Positions 24,822-32,418 of a DNA stretch of 37,934 nucleotides are shown piece after piece. Both the position numbers and the translations under genes were made by a program. Location of the stretch: NCBI GenBank assembly GCA_904420285.1, contig CAJFUM010000089.1:1-37934 (forward strand), written 5' to 3'. Below the pieces are notes generated by a model that saw only the letters and a list, made by a program, of their open reading frames with translations, had not been told where the DNA came from and made no database searches. The stretch's first letter is position 1, and the number at the start of each line of letters is the position of its first letter. This stretch comes from an uncultured Clostridia bacterium (GTDB lineage Bacteria > Bacillota > Clostridia > TANB77 > CAG-508).

Positions 24822-24898
24822 ATAAGCTTTGGCTAAATAAAAGCTTATAAATGTAAAGGATTACTAATATTTATTGTTAGTAATCCTTTGTTAATAAT
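24822..24898 (+). terminator. Double hairpin ending the orphan island
   Basis: A first hairpin, ATAAGCTTT (24822-24830) with AAAGCTTAT (24840-24848), copies the one after gene 3. A second, stronger stem, AAAGGATTACTAA (24855-24867) with TTAGTAATCCTTT (24877-24889), is followed by GTTAATAATT and is the probable terminator. Confidence 0.7.
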
Positions 24899-24918
24899 TA
24901 TAATTATAATAAAAAATA

Positions 24919-24947
24919 TTGTTTTATTCACGAAAAAATGGTAAAAT
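24919..24947 (+). promoter_or_regulatory. Promoter of sufC-sufB
   Basis: TTGTTT (24919-24924), a 17-nt spacer and TAAAAT (24942-24947) with extended -10 TGG. A leader of about 105 nt follows before sufC, with two AACAATCC/ACAATCC copies and the palindrome CCAATTGG at 25022-25029 but no recognisable riboswitch. Confidence 0.5.
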
Positions 24948-25060
24948 AAATATGGTTAAAAACCAAGTTTACAATCCAAATATATAACAATCCGAAAATC
25001 TATATTTTCAAAAATATAACTCCAATTGGTACAAAATATATGTTAAAAATAGGAGGTAAA

Positions 25061-25798
25061 ATGTTAGAACTAAAAAATATTTGTTTTACAAGAGATAATA
25101 AAAAGATACTAAATAATGTAAACTTGCAAATAGATAATAATAAAATGATAGTAATTACTGGTCCAAATGGTTCTGGAAAATCAACTTTAGCGAAGATTAT
25201 TATGGGAATTGAAAAACCAGATTCTGGAACTATAATTTTTGATGGAAAAGATATTACTAAATTAGATATTACTGAAAGAGCAAAGGCTGGTATAGGATTT
25301 GCTTTTCAACAACCAGTAAGATTTAAAGGATTAACAGTAAAAGATTTAATTGAAATATCAGCTGGTAACAGCATTAAGGTGTGTGATGCTTGCGATGTAT
25401 TAGCTGATGTTGGATTATGTGCACAAGAATATTTAAATAGAGAAGTAAACAATGGGCTTTCAGGAGGAGAATTAAAAAGAATAGAAATAGCAATGTTAGC
25501 AGCTAAAAAATCTAAACTTACTATATTTGATGAACCAGAAGCAGGAATTGATTTGTGGAGTTTTAATAATCTTATATCTGTATTTGAAAAAATGCATGAT
25601 GATATAAAAGGTTCAATTGTTATAATTTCACATCAAGAACGAATTCTAAATATTGCAGATGAAATAGTATTAGTTACAAATGGCAGAATTGATAAACATG
25701 GATCAAGAGAGGAAATGTTGCCTCAAATTTTTGGAAAAATAAAACCATGCCATAAACTTACTGATAATGAAAAATGCATCAAAGGAGGGACAAACTAA
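25061..25798 (+). CDS. sufC: Fe-S cluster assembly ATPase SufC
   Basis: A 245-residue ABC-type ATPase of the SUF iron-sulfur assembly complex. Walker A GPNGSGKST is at about residues 31-39, then the Q-loop FAFQQPVRFKGL, the signature LSGGELKRIEIAML, Walker B LTIFDEPEAGIDLWSF (the DEPEAGID form is characteristic of SufC rather than transporters) and the switch His in ISHQERIL. It starts at ATG 25061 behind AGGAGG; the in-frame ATG 25040 has no site. It is followed at once by a SufB/D gene and no others of the pathway, the arrangement called minimal SUF (SmsCB). Confidence 0.95.
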   Translation: MLELKNICFTRDNKKILNNVNLQIDNNKMIVITGPNGSGKSTLAKIIMGIEKPDSGTIIFDGKDITKLDITERAKAGIGFAFQQPVRFKGLTVKDLIEISAGNSIKVCDACDVLADVGLCAQEYLNREVNNGLSGGELKRIEIAMLAAKKSKLTIFDEPEAGIDLWSFNNLISVFEKMHDDIKGSIVIISHQERILNIADEIVLVTNGRIDKHGSREEMLPQIFGKIKPCHKLTDNEKCIKGGTN

Positions 25799-25799
25799 T

Positions 25800-26717
25800 A
25801 TGGATTTAATTGAGAAGAATTTATTGAAACAGATTGCAGATATAGAAAAAACACCAATGGGAGCATATAATATTAGAGAAAACGGAAAAGGAATTGCAAG
25901 AAATACAACAGCAAACATTGATATTGTAACTAAAAAAGACAAGCCTGGTATTGATATTATTATAAAACCAAATACTAAAAATGAGAGTGTACATATTCCA
26001 GTAATATTAACACAAGGGGGATTAAATGATTTAGTTTATAATGACTTTTATATTGGAGAAAATGCAGATGTTGTAATAATTGCAGGTTGTGGAATTCATA
26101 ATAGTACTTGTGATACTGCTCAGCATGATGGAATACATACCTTTTACTTAGAAAAGGGAGCAAAACTTAAATACATTGAAAAACATTATGGTGAAGGTGA
26201 TGGAACAGGTGATAGAATTCTAAATCCAAAAACTATAATAAACTTAGACGAAAATTCTTCAATGGAAATGGAGTCTGTACAAATAAAAGGTGTTACTTCA
26301 ACTATAAGAGAAACATTTGCAAATATGAAGGCTGGTAGCAGTTTAGTAATATCTGAAAGAATAATGACAACTGGTAAACAATTTGCAAAAACAATATTTG
26401 ATGTGAATTTAGATGGGGAAGATGCAAGTGTTCATGTAGCTTCTAGATCTGTTGCAGAAGATGATTCAGTACAAGAATTCATTTCAAATGTAAAAGGTAA
26501 TACAAAATGCTTTGGACATGTTGAATGTGATGCAATTATTATGGGAAATGCTAAAGTTATATCAGATCCAAAAATAGAAGCAAATAATGTAGATGCTAGT
26601 TTAATACATGAGGCAGCAATTGGAAAAATAGCAGGAGAACAATTAACCAAACTTATGACTTTAGGATTAACTGAAAAAGAAGCAGAAGAGCAAATAATTA
26701 ATGGATTTTTAAAATAG
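25800..26717 (+). CDS. sufB: SufB/SufD-family Fe-S scaffold protein
   Basis: A 305-residue protein, shorter than classical SufB (about 470), like the archaeal and clostridial single SufB/D. The beta-helix core contains ENADVVIIAGCGIHNSTCD with two cysteines, SISERIMTTGK-like VISERIMTTGKQF, and the conserved NTKCFGHVECDAIIMG. The C-terminus has SLIHEAAIGKIAGEQL and EKEAEEQIINGFL, the usual SufC-binding end. With SufC it would form the scaffold ATPase. No SufS, SufU or SufE is next to it, so the sulfur donor is elsewhere. ATG 25800 follows AAAGGAGG by 11 bases and overlaps the region of the sufC stop. Confidence 0.9.
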   Translation: MDLIEKNLLKQIADIEKTPMGAYNIRENGKGIARNTTANIDIVTKKDKPGIDIIIKPNTKNESVHIPVILTQGGLNDLVYNDFYIGENADVVIIAGCGIHNSTCDTAQHDGIHTFYLEKGAKLKYIEKHYGEGDGTGDRILNPKTIINLDENSSMEMESVQIKGVTSTIRETFANMKAGSSLVISERIMTTGKQFAKTIFDVNLDGEDASVHVASRSVAEDDSVQEFISNVKGNTKCFGHVECDAIIMGNAKVISDPKIEANNVDASLIHEAAIGKIAGEQLTKLMTLGLTEKEAEEQIINGFLK

Positions 26718-26726
26718 AATTTATAG

Positions 26727-26771
26727 AAAAGAGCATGTGGGAAAAATAAATTTCTTGCATGCTCTTTATAT
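26727..26771. terminator. Bidirectional terminator between sufB and asd
   Basis: AAAAGAGCATG (26727-26737) pairs with CATGCTCTTT (26758-26767) around an A-rich loop. T and A runs on both sides serve both convergent genes. Confidence 0.8.
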
Positions 26772-26777
26772 ATTTTT

Positions 26778-27881
26778 TTATTCTTTATCATCTTCTATCA
26801 TTTTAGCTACTATTTGTACTGCATTTGTTGCAGCACCTTTTCGAATATTGTCTGCAACTACCCAAAGATTTACTCCAGAATCAACACTATTATCTCTACG
26901 TATTCTACCAACATATACTTCATTATGTCCAGTAACATTAATTGCAAGAGGATATATATTATTTTTTATATCATCTTCAACAATTAAACCAGGAAAACTT
27001 GATAGAGTAGATACTAAATCATCCATATTGAAATCTTTTTCAAATTCTACATTTATAGATTCACTATGGCAATTAAAAACTGGTACTCTTACTGTAGTAG
27101 CGGTAATTTTTAGATTAGGATTTTTTAGTATTTTACGTGTTTCATTTATCATTTTTTCTTCTTCTTTTGTATATCCATTATCTAAAAATACATCAATATG
27201 TGGTAGACAGTTAGAAAATATAGGATAGTCGAATTTTTTTAGCTCATATGCTGAATTACTTTCAAAGTTTTTAAAATTAACAGCATCAAAATTATTTATA
27301 CTATCTTCTGAAACTTCGTATTCATCATTAGCATATGCAATATCAGTTAAATTATTTTTTATACCATTTTCTAAATCCAATACTCCATTTCTACCAGCTC
27401 CAGAAACAGCTTGGTATGTAGAATAAACTATTCTTTTTATCTTATATTTTTCATCTAATGGCTTTAGTGCTACAACAGCTTGGATTGTAGAACAATTAGG
27501 ATTTGCAATAATACCATGATTATTTTTTATTTCCTCTGGATTTACTTCTGGAACAACTAATGGAACGTCTTTATCCATTCTAAATGCACTACTATTATCT
27601 ACTACAATACATCCTTTAGAAGCTGCAATTGGAGAGTATTTTTTTGAAGTAGATCCACCTGCAGAAAATATTGCATAATCAAAACCACTATCAAAAGAGT
27701 TTTCATTTAATTCTTGTACAATATATTCTTTATCCATAAACTTTACTTTTTTGCCTGCAGAATTAGCTGAAGCAAAAAGTACATATTCAGAAATAGGTAG
27801 ATTCATTTCTTCTAATACTTTCATTACAGTTCTTCCTACTAATCCAGTAGCTCCTACAATTGCTAATCTGTAATTTTTCAT
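26778..27881 (-). CDS. asd: Aspartate-semialdehyde dehydrogenase
   Basis: A 367-residue NADPH-dependent dehydrogenase turning aspartyl phosphate into aspartate semialdehyde, the branch point to lysine/diaminopimelate, threonine and methionine. It shows the nucleotide-binding GATGLVG at residues 10-16, SAGGSTS, the catalytic cysteine in NPNCSTIQ (Cys130), and the catalytic histidine region RVPVFNCHSE. Length is typical. AAAGGATGATG precedes ATG 27881. A good promoter lies upstream at 27914-27942. Its product feeds DapA, encoded at 21690-22571. Confidence 0.96.
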   Translation of the reverse strand: MKNYRLAIVGATGLVGRTVMKVLEEMNLPISEYVLFASANSAGKKVKFMDKEYIVQELNENSFDSGFDYAIFSAGGSTSKKYSPIAASKGCIVVDNSSAFRMDKDVPLVVPEVNPEEIKNNHGIIANPNCSTIQAVVALKPLDEKYKIKRIVYSTYQAVSGAGRNGVLDLENGIKNNLTDIAYANDEYEVSEDSINNFDAVNFKNFESNSAYELKKFDYPIFSNCLPHIDVFLDNGYTKEEEKMINETRKILKNPNLKITATTVRVPVFNCHSESINVEFEKDFNMDDLVSTLSSFPGLIVEDDIKNNIYPLAINVTGHNEVYVGRIRRDNSVDSGVNLWVVADNIRKGAATNAVQIVAKMIEDDKE

Positions 27882-27913
27882 TAAACATCATCCTTTACAT
27901 TATTATTTGTATT

Positions 27914-27942
27914 ATTATATTATAAAATAAGAAAAATGTTAA
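27914..27942 (-). promoter_or_regulatory. Promoter of asd
   Basis: Minus-strand TTAACA (27942-27937), 17 nt and perfect TATAAT (27919-27914), about 35 nt before the asd start. Confidence 0.7.
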
Positions 27943-28011
27943 GGCTATAAAAAATAATTTAGCAATTTTATAAAAAATTGTAGAAAATGCATTTATAAAT
28001 GATGAAAAATA

Positions 28012-28020
28012 TGATACAAT
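28012..28020 (+). promoter_or_regulatory. Weak extended -10 promoter of ylmH
   Basis: TGATACAAT (28012-28020) is a good extended -10. No convincing -35 lies 17 nt upstream (TTTATA at 27992). It would give an 80-nt leader before the GTG start at 28107. Confidence 0.35.
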
Positions 28021-28106
28021 GATTCCAATTCAAAAAATATTGAGATTAATTAAAAGTTTTATAGGTATACTTAAAAACCTAAATTTAATATGGGGAAAGA
28101 TTCAAA

Positions 28107-28916
28107 GTGGATAGACAGCAAATAATATCAAAAATTACAAGTGATGAAGATAAACTGTTAGTGTCAAAAATGTTGGATAAAATAGATTTTATGAATAAAC
28201 GTAATTCTATTGAATATACAGATTTTTTAGATATGAGACAAAGGCAATTATTAGAAAAAATATTAAAAGAAATAAGATTCAATAATTATATTGCTACAGG
28301 AGGATTTAAATCAGCAGAAAGAACAGTTTTAATATTTTATCCAGAAAAATTAGAAGAATTATTTAATAATAGTTTTTTTGATTATAATACAATATTAAAT
28401 GGAGTTAGGATAAAACTTCCAAATGAGCTTAAAGGTATATATAGACATAGAGATTATTTGGGTGCGATAATAAAAGTAGGACTAAAAAGAGAAAAAGTAG
28501 GAGATATAATTGTATATAAAGATGGAGCAGATTTAATAGTTTTAAAAGATGCAGCAAAATATGTATTAGAAGGATTACAAAAATTAACTAGATTTAGCAA
28601 ATCAGAATTTGAAAATATTAAATTAGAAGAATTGAATATAGAAGAACCTAAATTGCAAATTTTAAACATTATTGTTCCTTCAATGAGAATAGATAGTATT
28701 TTATCTGAAATAGTTAGAACTTCTAGAGCAAAAGCGCTAGAAATAATAAAAGAAGAAAAAGTATTTATAAACCATGAAATAGTAACTAAAGGTTCAAAAG
28801 AAGTAAAACCAGCAGATATGATTACTGTTAGAGGAAAAGGAAGATTTAAAGTTAATGGAATTATTAATAATACTAAAAAGGGAAATTTAATATTAGAAAT
28901 AGAAAAATATATTTAG
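28107..28916 (+). CDS. ylmH: S4-domain RNA-binding protein YlmH
   Basis: A 269-residue protein. The C-terminal S4 RNA-binding domain (about 190-260) has MRIDSILSEIVRTSRAKALEII and VFINHEIVTKGSKEVKPADMITVRGKGRF. The N-terminal two thirds match the YlmH-type domain (DFLDMRQRQLLEKI, NYIATGGFKSAERTV, HRDYLGAIIKVGLKREKVGDI). In Bacillus YlmH sits with sepF and divIVA and acts on ribosomes/tRNA; here it is 20 kb away from them. The start is GTG 28107 behind GGGGAAAG. It begins a run with folD and dprA. Confidence 0.85.
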   Translation: MDRQQIISKITSDEDKLLVSKMLDKIDFMNKRNSIEYTDFLDMRQRQLLEKILKEIRFNNYIATGGFKSAERTVLIFYPEKLEELFNNSFFDYNTILNGVRIKLPNELKGIYRHRDYLGAIIKVGLKREKVGDIIVYKDGADLIVLKDAAKYVLEGLQKLTRFSKSEFENIKLEELNIEEPKLQILNIIVPSMRIDSILSEIVRTSRAKALEIIKEEKVFINHEIVTKGSKEVKPADMITVRGKGRFKVNGIINNTKKGNLILEIEKYI

Positions 28917-28930
28917 AAAAAGAAAGGAGA

Positions 28931-28955
28931 GTATAATTAATTTATTTAGTTATAC
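28931..28955 (+). promoter_or_regulatory. Hairpin bridging the folD ribosome-binding site and start
   Basis: GTATAATTAA (28931-28940) pairs with TTAGTTATAC (28946-28955), 10 bp with one G-U, loop of five. AAAGGAG lies just upstream (28923-28929) and ATG at 28965. Without folding, the site is 35 nt from the start; with the hairpin formed, the effective gap is about 10 nt. No other Shine-Dalgarno sequence exists nearer the start. Confidence 0.5.
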
Positions 28956-28964
28956 AATAGAAAA

Positions 28965-29807
28965 ATGATATTAATTGATGGAAAAGCTGTTGCAAAAAAA
29001 ATAAGAGAAAATTTAAAAGATAGAGTGCAAGATTTAAAAAATAAAGGAATAAAACCTAAACTTGCAGTTATAATGGTAGGAAATGATAAAGCATCTAGTA
29101 TATATGTTAAAAACAAAAGTAAAGCTTGTAATGAGCTGGGAATAGAATTTGAAGAATTTTTTAAAGATGATTCAATAAGTCAAAAAGAATTAATTGATTT
29201 AATTAAAGAATTAAATGATAGAAAAGATGTACATGGAATATTATTACAAAGTCCTATTCCTAATAATTTAGATATACGAGAGGCATTTAATACAATAGAT
29301 TATAGAAAAGATGTAGATGGATTTAATCCTATAAATGTAGGAAAATTATCTATAGGTGAAGATTCATTTATTTCATGCACTCCTTATGGTGTTATAAAAC
29401 TATTAGAAGAATATAATATAGAAGTGCAAGGAAAAAATGCAGTTGTTATTGGAAGAAGTAATATTGTAGGTAAACCACTAGTACAATGTTTATTAAATAA
29501 AGATGCTACAGTAACAATTTGTCATTCTAAAACAGAAAATATAAAAGAAATTACAAAAAATGCAGATATATTAATTGCAGCATTAGGAAAACCAAAATTT
29601 ATTACAGCTGATATGGTTAAAGAAGGAGCAGTAGTAATAGATGTTGGAATAAATAGATGTGAAGATGGAAAATTGGTTGGAGATGTAGATTTTAATAATG
29701 TATCTGAAAAAGCTTCATACATAACTCCTGTTCCAGGTGGAGTAGGACCAATGACTATAGCAATGTTAATGAATAATGTTGTTAAAGCAGCAAGTATGAA
29801 TAATTAA
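28965..29807 (+). CDS. folD: Methylenetetrahydrofolate dehydrogenase/cyclohydrolase FolD
   Basis: A 280-residue bifunctional enzyme interconverting methylene-, methenyl- and formyl-tetrahydrofolate. Motifs: DKASSIYVKNKSKACNELGI (catalytic Lys), ILLQSPIPNNL, DVDGFNPINVGKL, CTPYGVIKLLEEY, the Rossmann motif VVIGRSNIVGKPL, and VPGGVGPMTIAML at the C-terminus. ATG 28965 is the only possible start, since an in-frame stop lies at 28947-28949. The start has an unusual hairpin between ribosome-binding site and ATG. It lies 48 nt after ylmH. Confidence 0.96.
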   Translation: MILIDGKAVAKKIRENLKDRVQDLKNKGIKPKLAVIMVGNDKASSIYVKNKSKACNELGIEFEEFFKDDSISQKELIDLIKELNDRKDVHGILLQSPIPNNLDIREAFNTIDYRKDVDGFNPINVGKLSIGEDSFISCTPYGVIKLLEEYNIEVQGKNAVVIGRSNIVGKPLVQCLLNKDATVTICHSKTENIKEITKNADILIAALGKPKFITADMVKEGAVVIDVGINRCEDGKLVGDVDFNNVSEKASYITPVPGGVGPMTIAMLMNNVVKAASMNN

Positions 29808-29824
29808 ACTTTAATATTCGGGGG

Positions 29825-29855
29825 CAATTTCTTTAATAATGAAAGGAAGAAATTG
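29825..29855 (+). promoter_or_regulatory. Hairpin presenting the dprA ribosome-binding site in its loop
   Basis: CAATTTCTT (29825-29833) pairs perfectly with AAGAAATTG (29847-29855). The 13-nt loop holds GAAAGG, the ribosome-binding site of dprA, whose ATG begins at 29859, three bases after the stem. No T run follows, so this is not a terminator. It may modulate dprA translation. Confidence 0.4.
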
Positions 29856-29858
29856 GTT

Positions 29859-30512
29859 ATGAGTATTGAATTAAATAAAATTAAGATTATAAAACTTGGA
29901 GAAAAAAATTATCCAGAAAAACTAAAAAATATTTATGCAAAACCGCAGATTTTATATGCTTTAGGAAATATAGAATTATTAAATTCTAAATCTATAGCAA
30001 TTATAGGGTGTAGACAGTGTAGTGAATATGGAAAGAAAAATGCATTTAAATTTGCATATCAATTAGCTAAAAATGGAATATGTGTAATTAGCGGACTAGC
30101 TAGGGGAATTGATACATTTGCACATTGGGGAGCATTAAAAGCAAATGGTTCAACAATAGCAGTGTTGGGGTCTGGTTTAAATGAAATATATCCACCAGAG
30201 AATAGAGAATTATATGAACAAATTTTAAAGAAAAATGGTGCTATAATTACAGAATATCCTTTGAATTCTAAGCCAGAAAAATATCATTTCCCAGCCAGAA
30301 ATAGAATTATAAGTGGGCTTTCAGCTGGAGTATTGGTTGTGGAAGCTAAAAAAAGAAGCGGAACATTAATTACTGTTGAACATGCATTAGAACAGGGAAA
30401 AGATGTATATGCTATTCCAGGAAATATTAATAGCGATAATTCTTATGGCACAAATGAATTAATTAAAGAAGGAGCGATACCAGTAACTAGGATAGAAGAT
30501 TTTATGATTTAA
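29859..30512 (+). CDS. dprA: DprA/Smf DNA-processing protein, short form
   Basis: A 217-residue DprA, which loads RecA onto incoming single-stranded DNA during transformation. The Rossmann-like domain is complete: AIIGCRQCSEYGK, the hallmark CVISGLARGIDTFAHWGAL, STIAVLGSGLNEIYPPEN, EYPLNSKPEKYHFPARNRIISGLSAGVLVVEA, and KDVYAIPGN. The N-terminal SAM-like part and the C-terminal winged helix of longer DprA proteins (about 280-370 residues) are missing, so this is the core only. ATG 29859 is favoured over TTG 29853 by GAAAGGAAG spacing. It lies behind folD, not with topA as often seen. Confidence 0.9.
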   Translation: MSIELNKIKIIKLGEKNYPEKLKNIYAKPQILYALGNIELLNSKSIAIIGCRQCSEYGKKNAFKFAYQLAKNGICVISGLARGIDTFAHWGALKANGSTIAVLGSGLNEIYPPENRELYEQILKKNGAIITEYPLNSKPEKYHFPARNRIISGLSAGVLVVEAKKRSGTLITVEHALEQGKDVYAIPGNINSDNSYGTNELIKEGAIPVTRIEDFMI

Positions 30513-30536
30513 TAACTGAAGATGAAAAGGAGATGA

Positions 30537-31817
30537 TTGCTAAATATGGATGAGATAAAGAACAAAAAAATAAATGTGAATATATATACAAGATATAAAA
30601 TGTTTTCTTGGGATTTACTATTTTATTATGCAATTATATTCTTGTTTTTTACAGAAACAAAAGGTATTTCAGCAGCTGATGTACTTTTAGCAGAATCGTT
30701 TTATCCAATTTTTAAAATTATATTTTTAATTCCAGCTACTGTTTTAATAGATTCTTTTGGAAAAAGAAAAAGTTTAATAATAGGAAATTTTTTTGTGTTT
30801 TTATCCATATTAATTTATATAATAGGAGATTCTTTTGTTTATATAGTAATAGGACAACTTTTTTCTGCAATAGGTTTTATAATTAAAGGAATTTGTGAAT
30901 CTAATATGATTTATGATTCATTAGAAAAAAATGAAAAACGAGGGAGTAGATTTGCAAAGATAGAAGGAGATGGTACATCATATTATTACTATATTGATGC
31001 AATCTCAGCTATAGCAGCAGGATTTTTATTTTCAATTAATGGATATATTCCAATGATTTTATGTTTGTTATCTACAATTTTTTCTATTTATTTATCTACT
31101 AGATTTAAAGATATTGATGTGAAAGAAAAAATAAATTTTAGTATAATAAAAAAAGAGTGTAAAGATTTATTTAATTCATTCAAATTATTTAATAGATCAG
31201 CTAGATTAAAAAATTTAATATTTTTCGGAGCTTTAATTTCTGCTATACTTTTAGCTTTAACAATGCTTAGGAGTAGTATTATGCAGGAAATTGGCATTCC
31301 TTCTGAATATTTTGGAATCATTTTTGCTGTTTTAGGATTAATTTCCGGCATTTCAGCTAAAAATGCACATAGATTTCATAAAAAATTTAGAAACAGAACA
31401 TTAGCAATATTAGCAATTCCTTTAGTTTTTTCATGTATCATTTTAGGAATTTTCTGTAGTTTAAATATAAATTATACTGTAAATATAATTGTAGTATTAG
31501 GAATTTTTTTAATACAATATATTGTAAGAGGACCATTTTATCCACTAATAAAACAGTACCTAAACAATTTTACAACCGCATCTTTACGTAATAAAATATC
31601 TTCTTCATTTAATCTATTAGAAAATATATTAAGATTTCTAATAACATTTACTGCATCTAGCTTGTTAAGATATATGAATACTTCAAATACTTTTATAATA
31701 CTTGGTTGTATTTTAGGTATAGTTATAGTTTTGATGTTAGATAATATGAGAAAAAAAGTAGGGTTAAAACCTGAACAATATTCGGATAGAGATATAAAAC
31801 TAATGGAATTAAAATAA
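30537..31817 (+). CDS. MFS-like multi-pass transporter, substrate unknown
   Basis: A 426-residue integral membrane protein with about 12 hydrophobic segments. The loop after helix 2 (LIDSFGKRKSLIIGNF) matches the MFS motif A pattern, and charged loops near residues 195-220 separate the two halves. No substrate-specific motif is recognised. It starts 24 nt after dprA. The start is uncertain: TTG 30537 is four bases from AAGGAG, ATG 30546 thirteen. The sequence resembles uncharacterised clostridial MFS proteins rather than sugar or drug carriers. Confidence 0.7.
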   Translation: MLNMDEIKNKKINVNIYTRYKMFSWDLLFYYAIIFLFFTETKGISAADVLLAESFYPIFKIIFLIPATVLIDSFGKRKSLIIGNFFVFLSILIYIIGDSFVYIVIGQLFSAIGFIIKGICESNMIYDSLEKNEKRGSRFAKIEGDGTSYYYYIDAISAIAAGFLFSINGYIPMILCLLSTIFSIYLSTRFKDIDVKEKINFSIIKKECKDLFNSFKLFNRSARLKNLIFFGALISAILLALTMLRSSIMQEIGIPSEYFGIIFAVLGLISGISAKNAHRFHKKFRNRTLAILAIPLVFSCIILGIFCSLNINYTVNIIVVLGIFLIQYIVRGPFYPLIKQYLNNFTTASLRNKISSSFNLLENILRFLITFTASSLLRYMNTSNTFIILGCILGIVIVLMLDNMRKKVGLKPEQYSDRDIKLMELK

Positions 31818-31836
31818 TATGAAAAACATAAAAGTA

Positions 31837-31865
31837 TTGACAAATATGCGTTGTATTGATAATAT
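31837..31865 (+). promoter_or_regulatory. Promoter of yqeG
   Basis: Perfect TTGACA (31837-31842) and TAATAT (31860-31865) at 17 nt; GATAAT at 31858-31863 is an alternative -10. Confidence 0.55.
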
Positions 31866-31891
31866 TATAACCGTAGAAATGGAGGATAATA

Positions 31892-32398
31892 GTGTTATAC
31901 CCAAATGAATATTTAGATAGTGTAAAAGATATAAGTTTAGAATTTTTGAATAAAAATAATATTAAAGGATTAATATTAGATGTAGATAATACATTAATTA
32001 ATTTAGAAAGGAAGATGCCAGCAGGAGTATCTGAATGGGCAAAAAATTTAAAATCTAATGGAATAAAAATGTGTATTTTATCTAATAGCAATAAAATAGA
32101 AAAAATAGAAGCAGTGGCAAAAATAATAGATGTACCATATATATTTTTTGCTAAAAAACCATTTAAATCTGGATTTATTAGAGCAAAAGAATTATTAAAA
32201 TTGGATAATAAAAACCTTGCAGTTGTGGGAGATCAAATATTTACAGATGTTATAGGTGCCAATAGATGTAATATGTTTTCTATTTTAGTAAAGCCAATAG
32301 AAGAAAAAGATTATTTATTAACAAAAATAAAAAGACCATTAGAAAAATTAGTAATAAAAAAATATGAAGAAAATAAAAGAAAAAAGAAATTAAAATAA
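31892..32398 (+). CDS. yqeG: YqeG-family HAD phosphatase
   Basis: A 168-residue HAD-superfamily (subfamily IIIA) hydrolase. Motif I is LILDVDNTL with nucleophile Asp30 and acid/base Asp32, motif II CILSNSN, the lysine AKKPFKSGF, and motif IV VVGDQIFTDVIGA. The basic C-terminus ends KRKKKLK. The start is GTG 31892 with GGAGG seven bases upstream. Family members are probable phosphatases, related to PGP phosphatases, of unsettled substrate. It is followed 20 nt later by a prepilin-peptidase-like gene. Confidence 0.9.
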   Translation: MLYPNEYLDSVKDISLEFLNKNNIKGLILDVDNTLINLERKMPAGVSEWAKNLKSNGIKMCILSNSNKIEKIEAVAKIIDVPYIFFAKKPFKSGFIRAKELLKLDNKNLAVVGDQIFTDVIGANRCNMFSILVKPIEEKDYLLTKIKRPLEKLVIKKYEENKRKKKLK

Positions 32399-32418
32399 TA
32401 CTAAAACGGAGGAAAAAA

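Noticed and set aside
22658-24898. CRISPR array, prophage or transposon explaining the orphan island
   Set aside because: No direct-repeat/spacer pattern, integrase, transposase, terminal inverted repeats or attachment-site duplication could be seen at its borders.
24970-25035. sufC leader as a riboswitch or Rrf2-type operator
   Set aside because: It holds only two short ACAATCC copies and an 8-bp palindrome CCAATTGG. No known riboswitch core or IscR/Rrf2 site pattern is recognisable.
29825-29855. Hairpin before dprA as an intrinsic terminator of folD
   Set aside because: It is followed by GTTATG and the dprA coding sequence rather than a T run, and the stem is A/T-rich.
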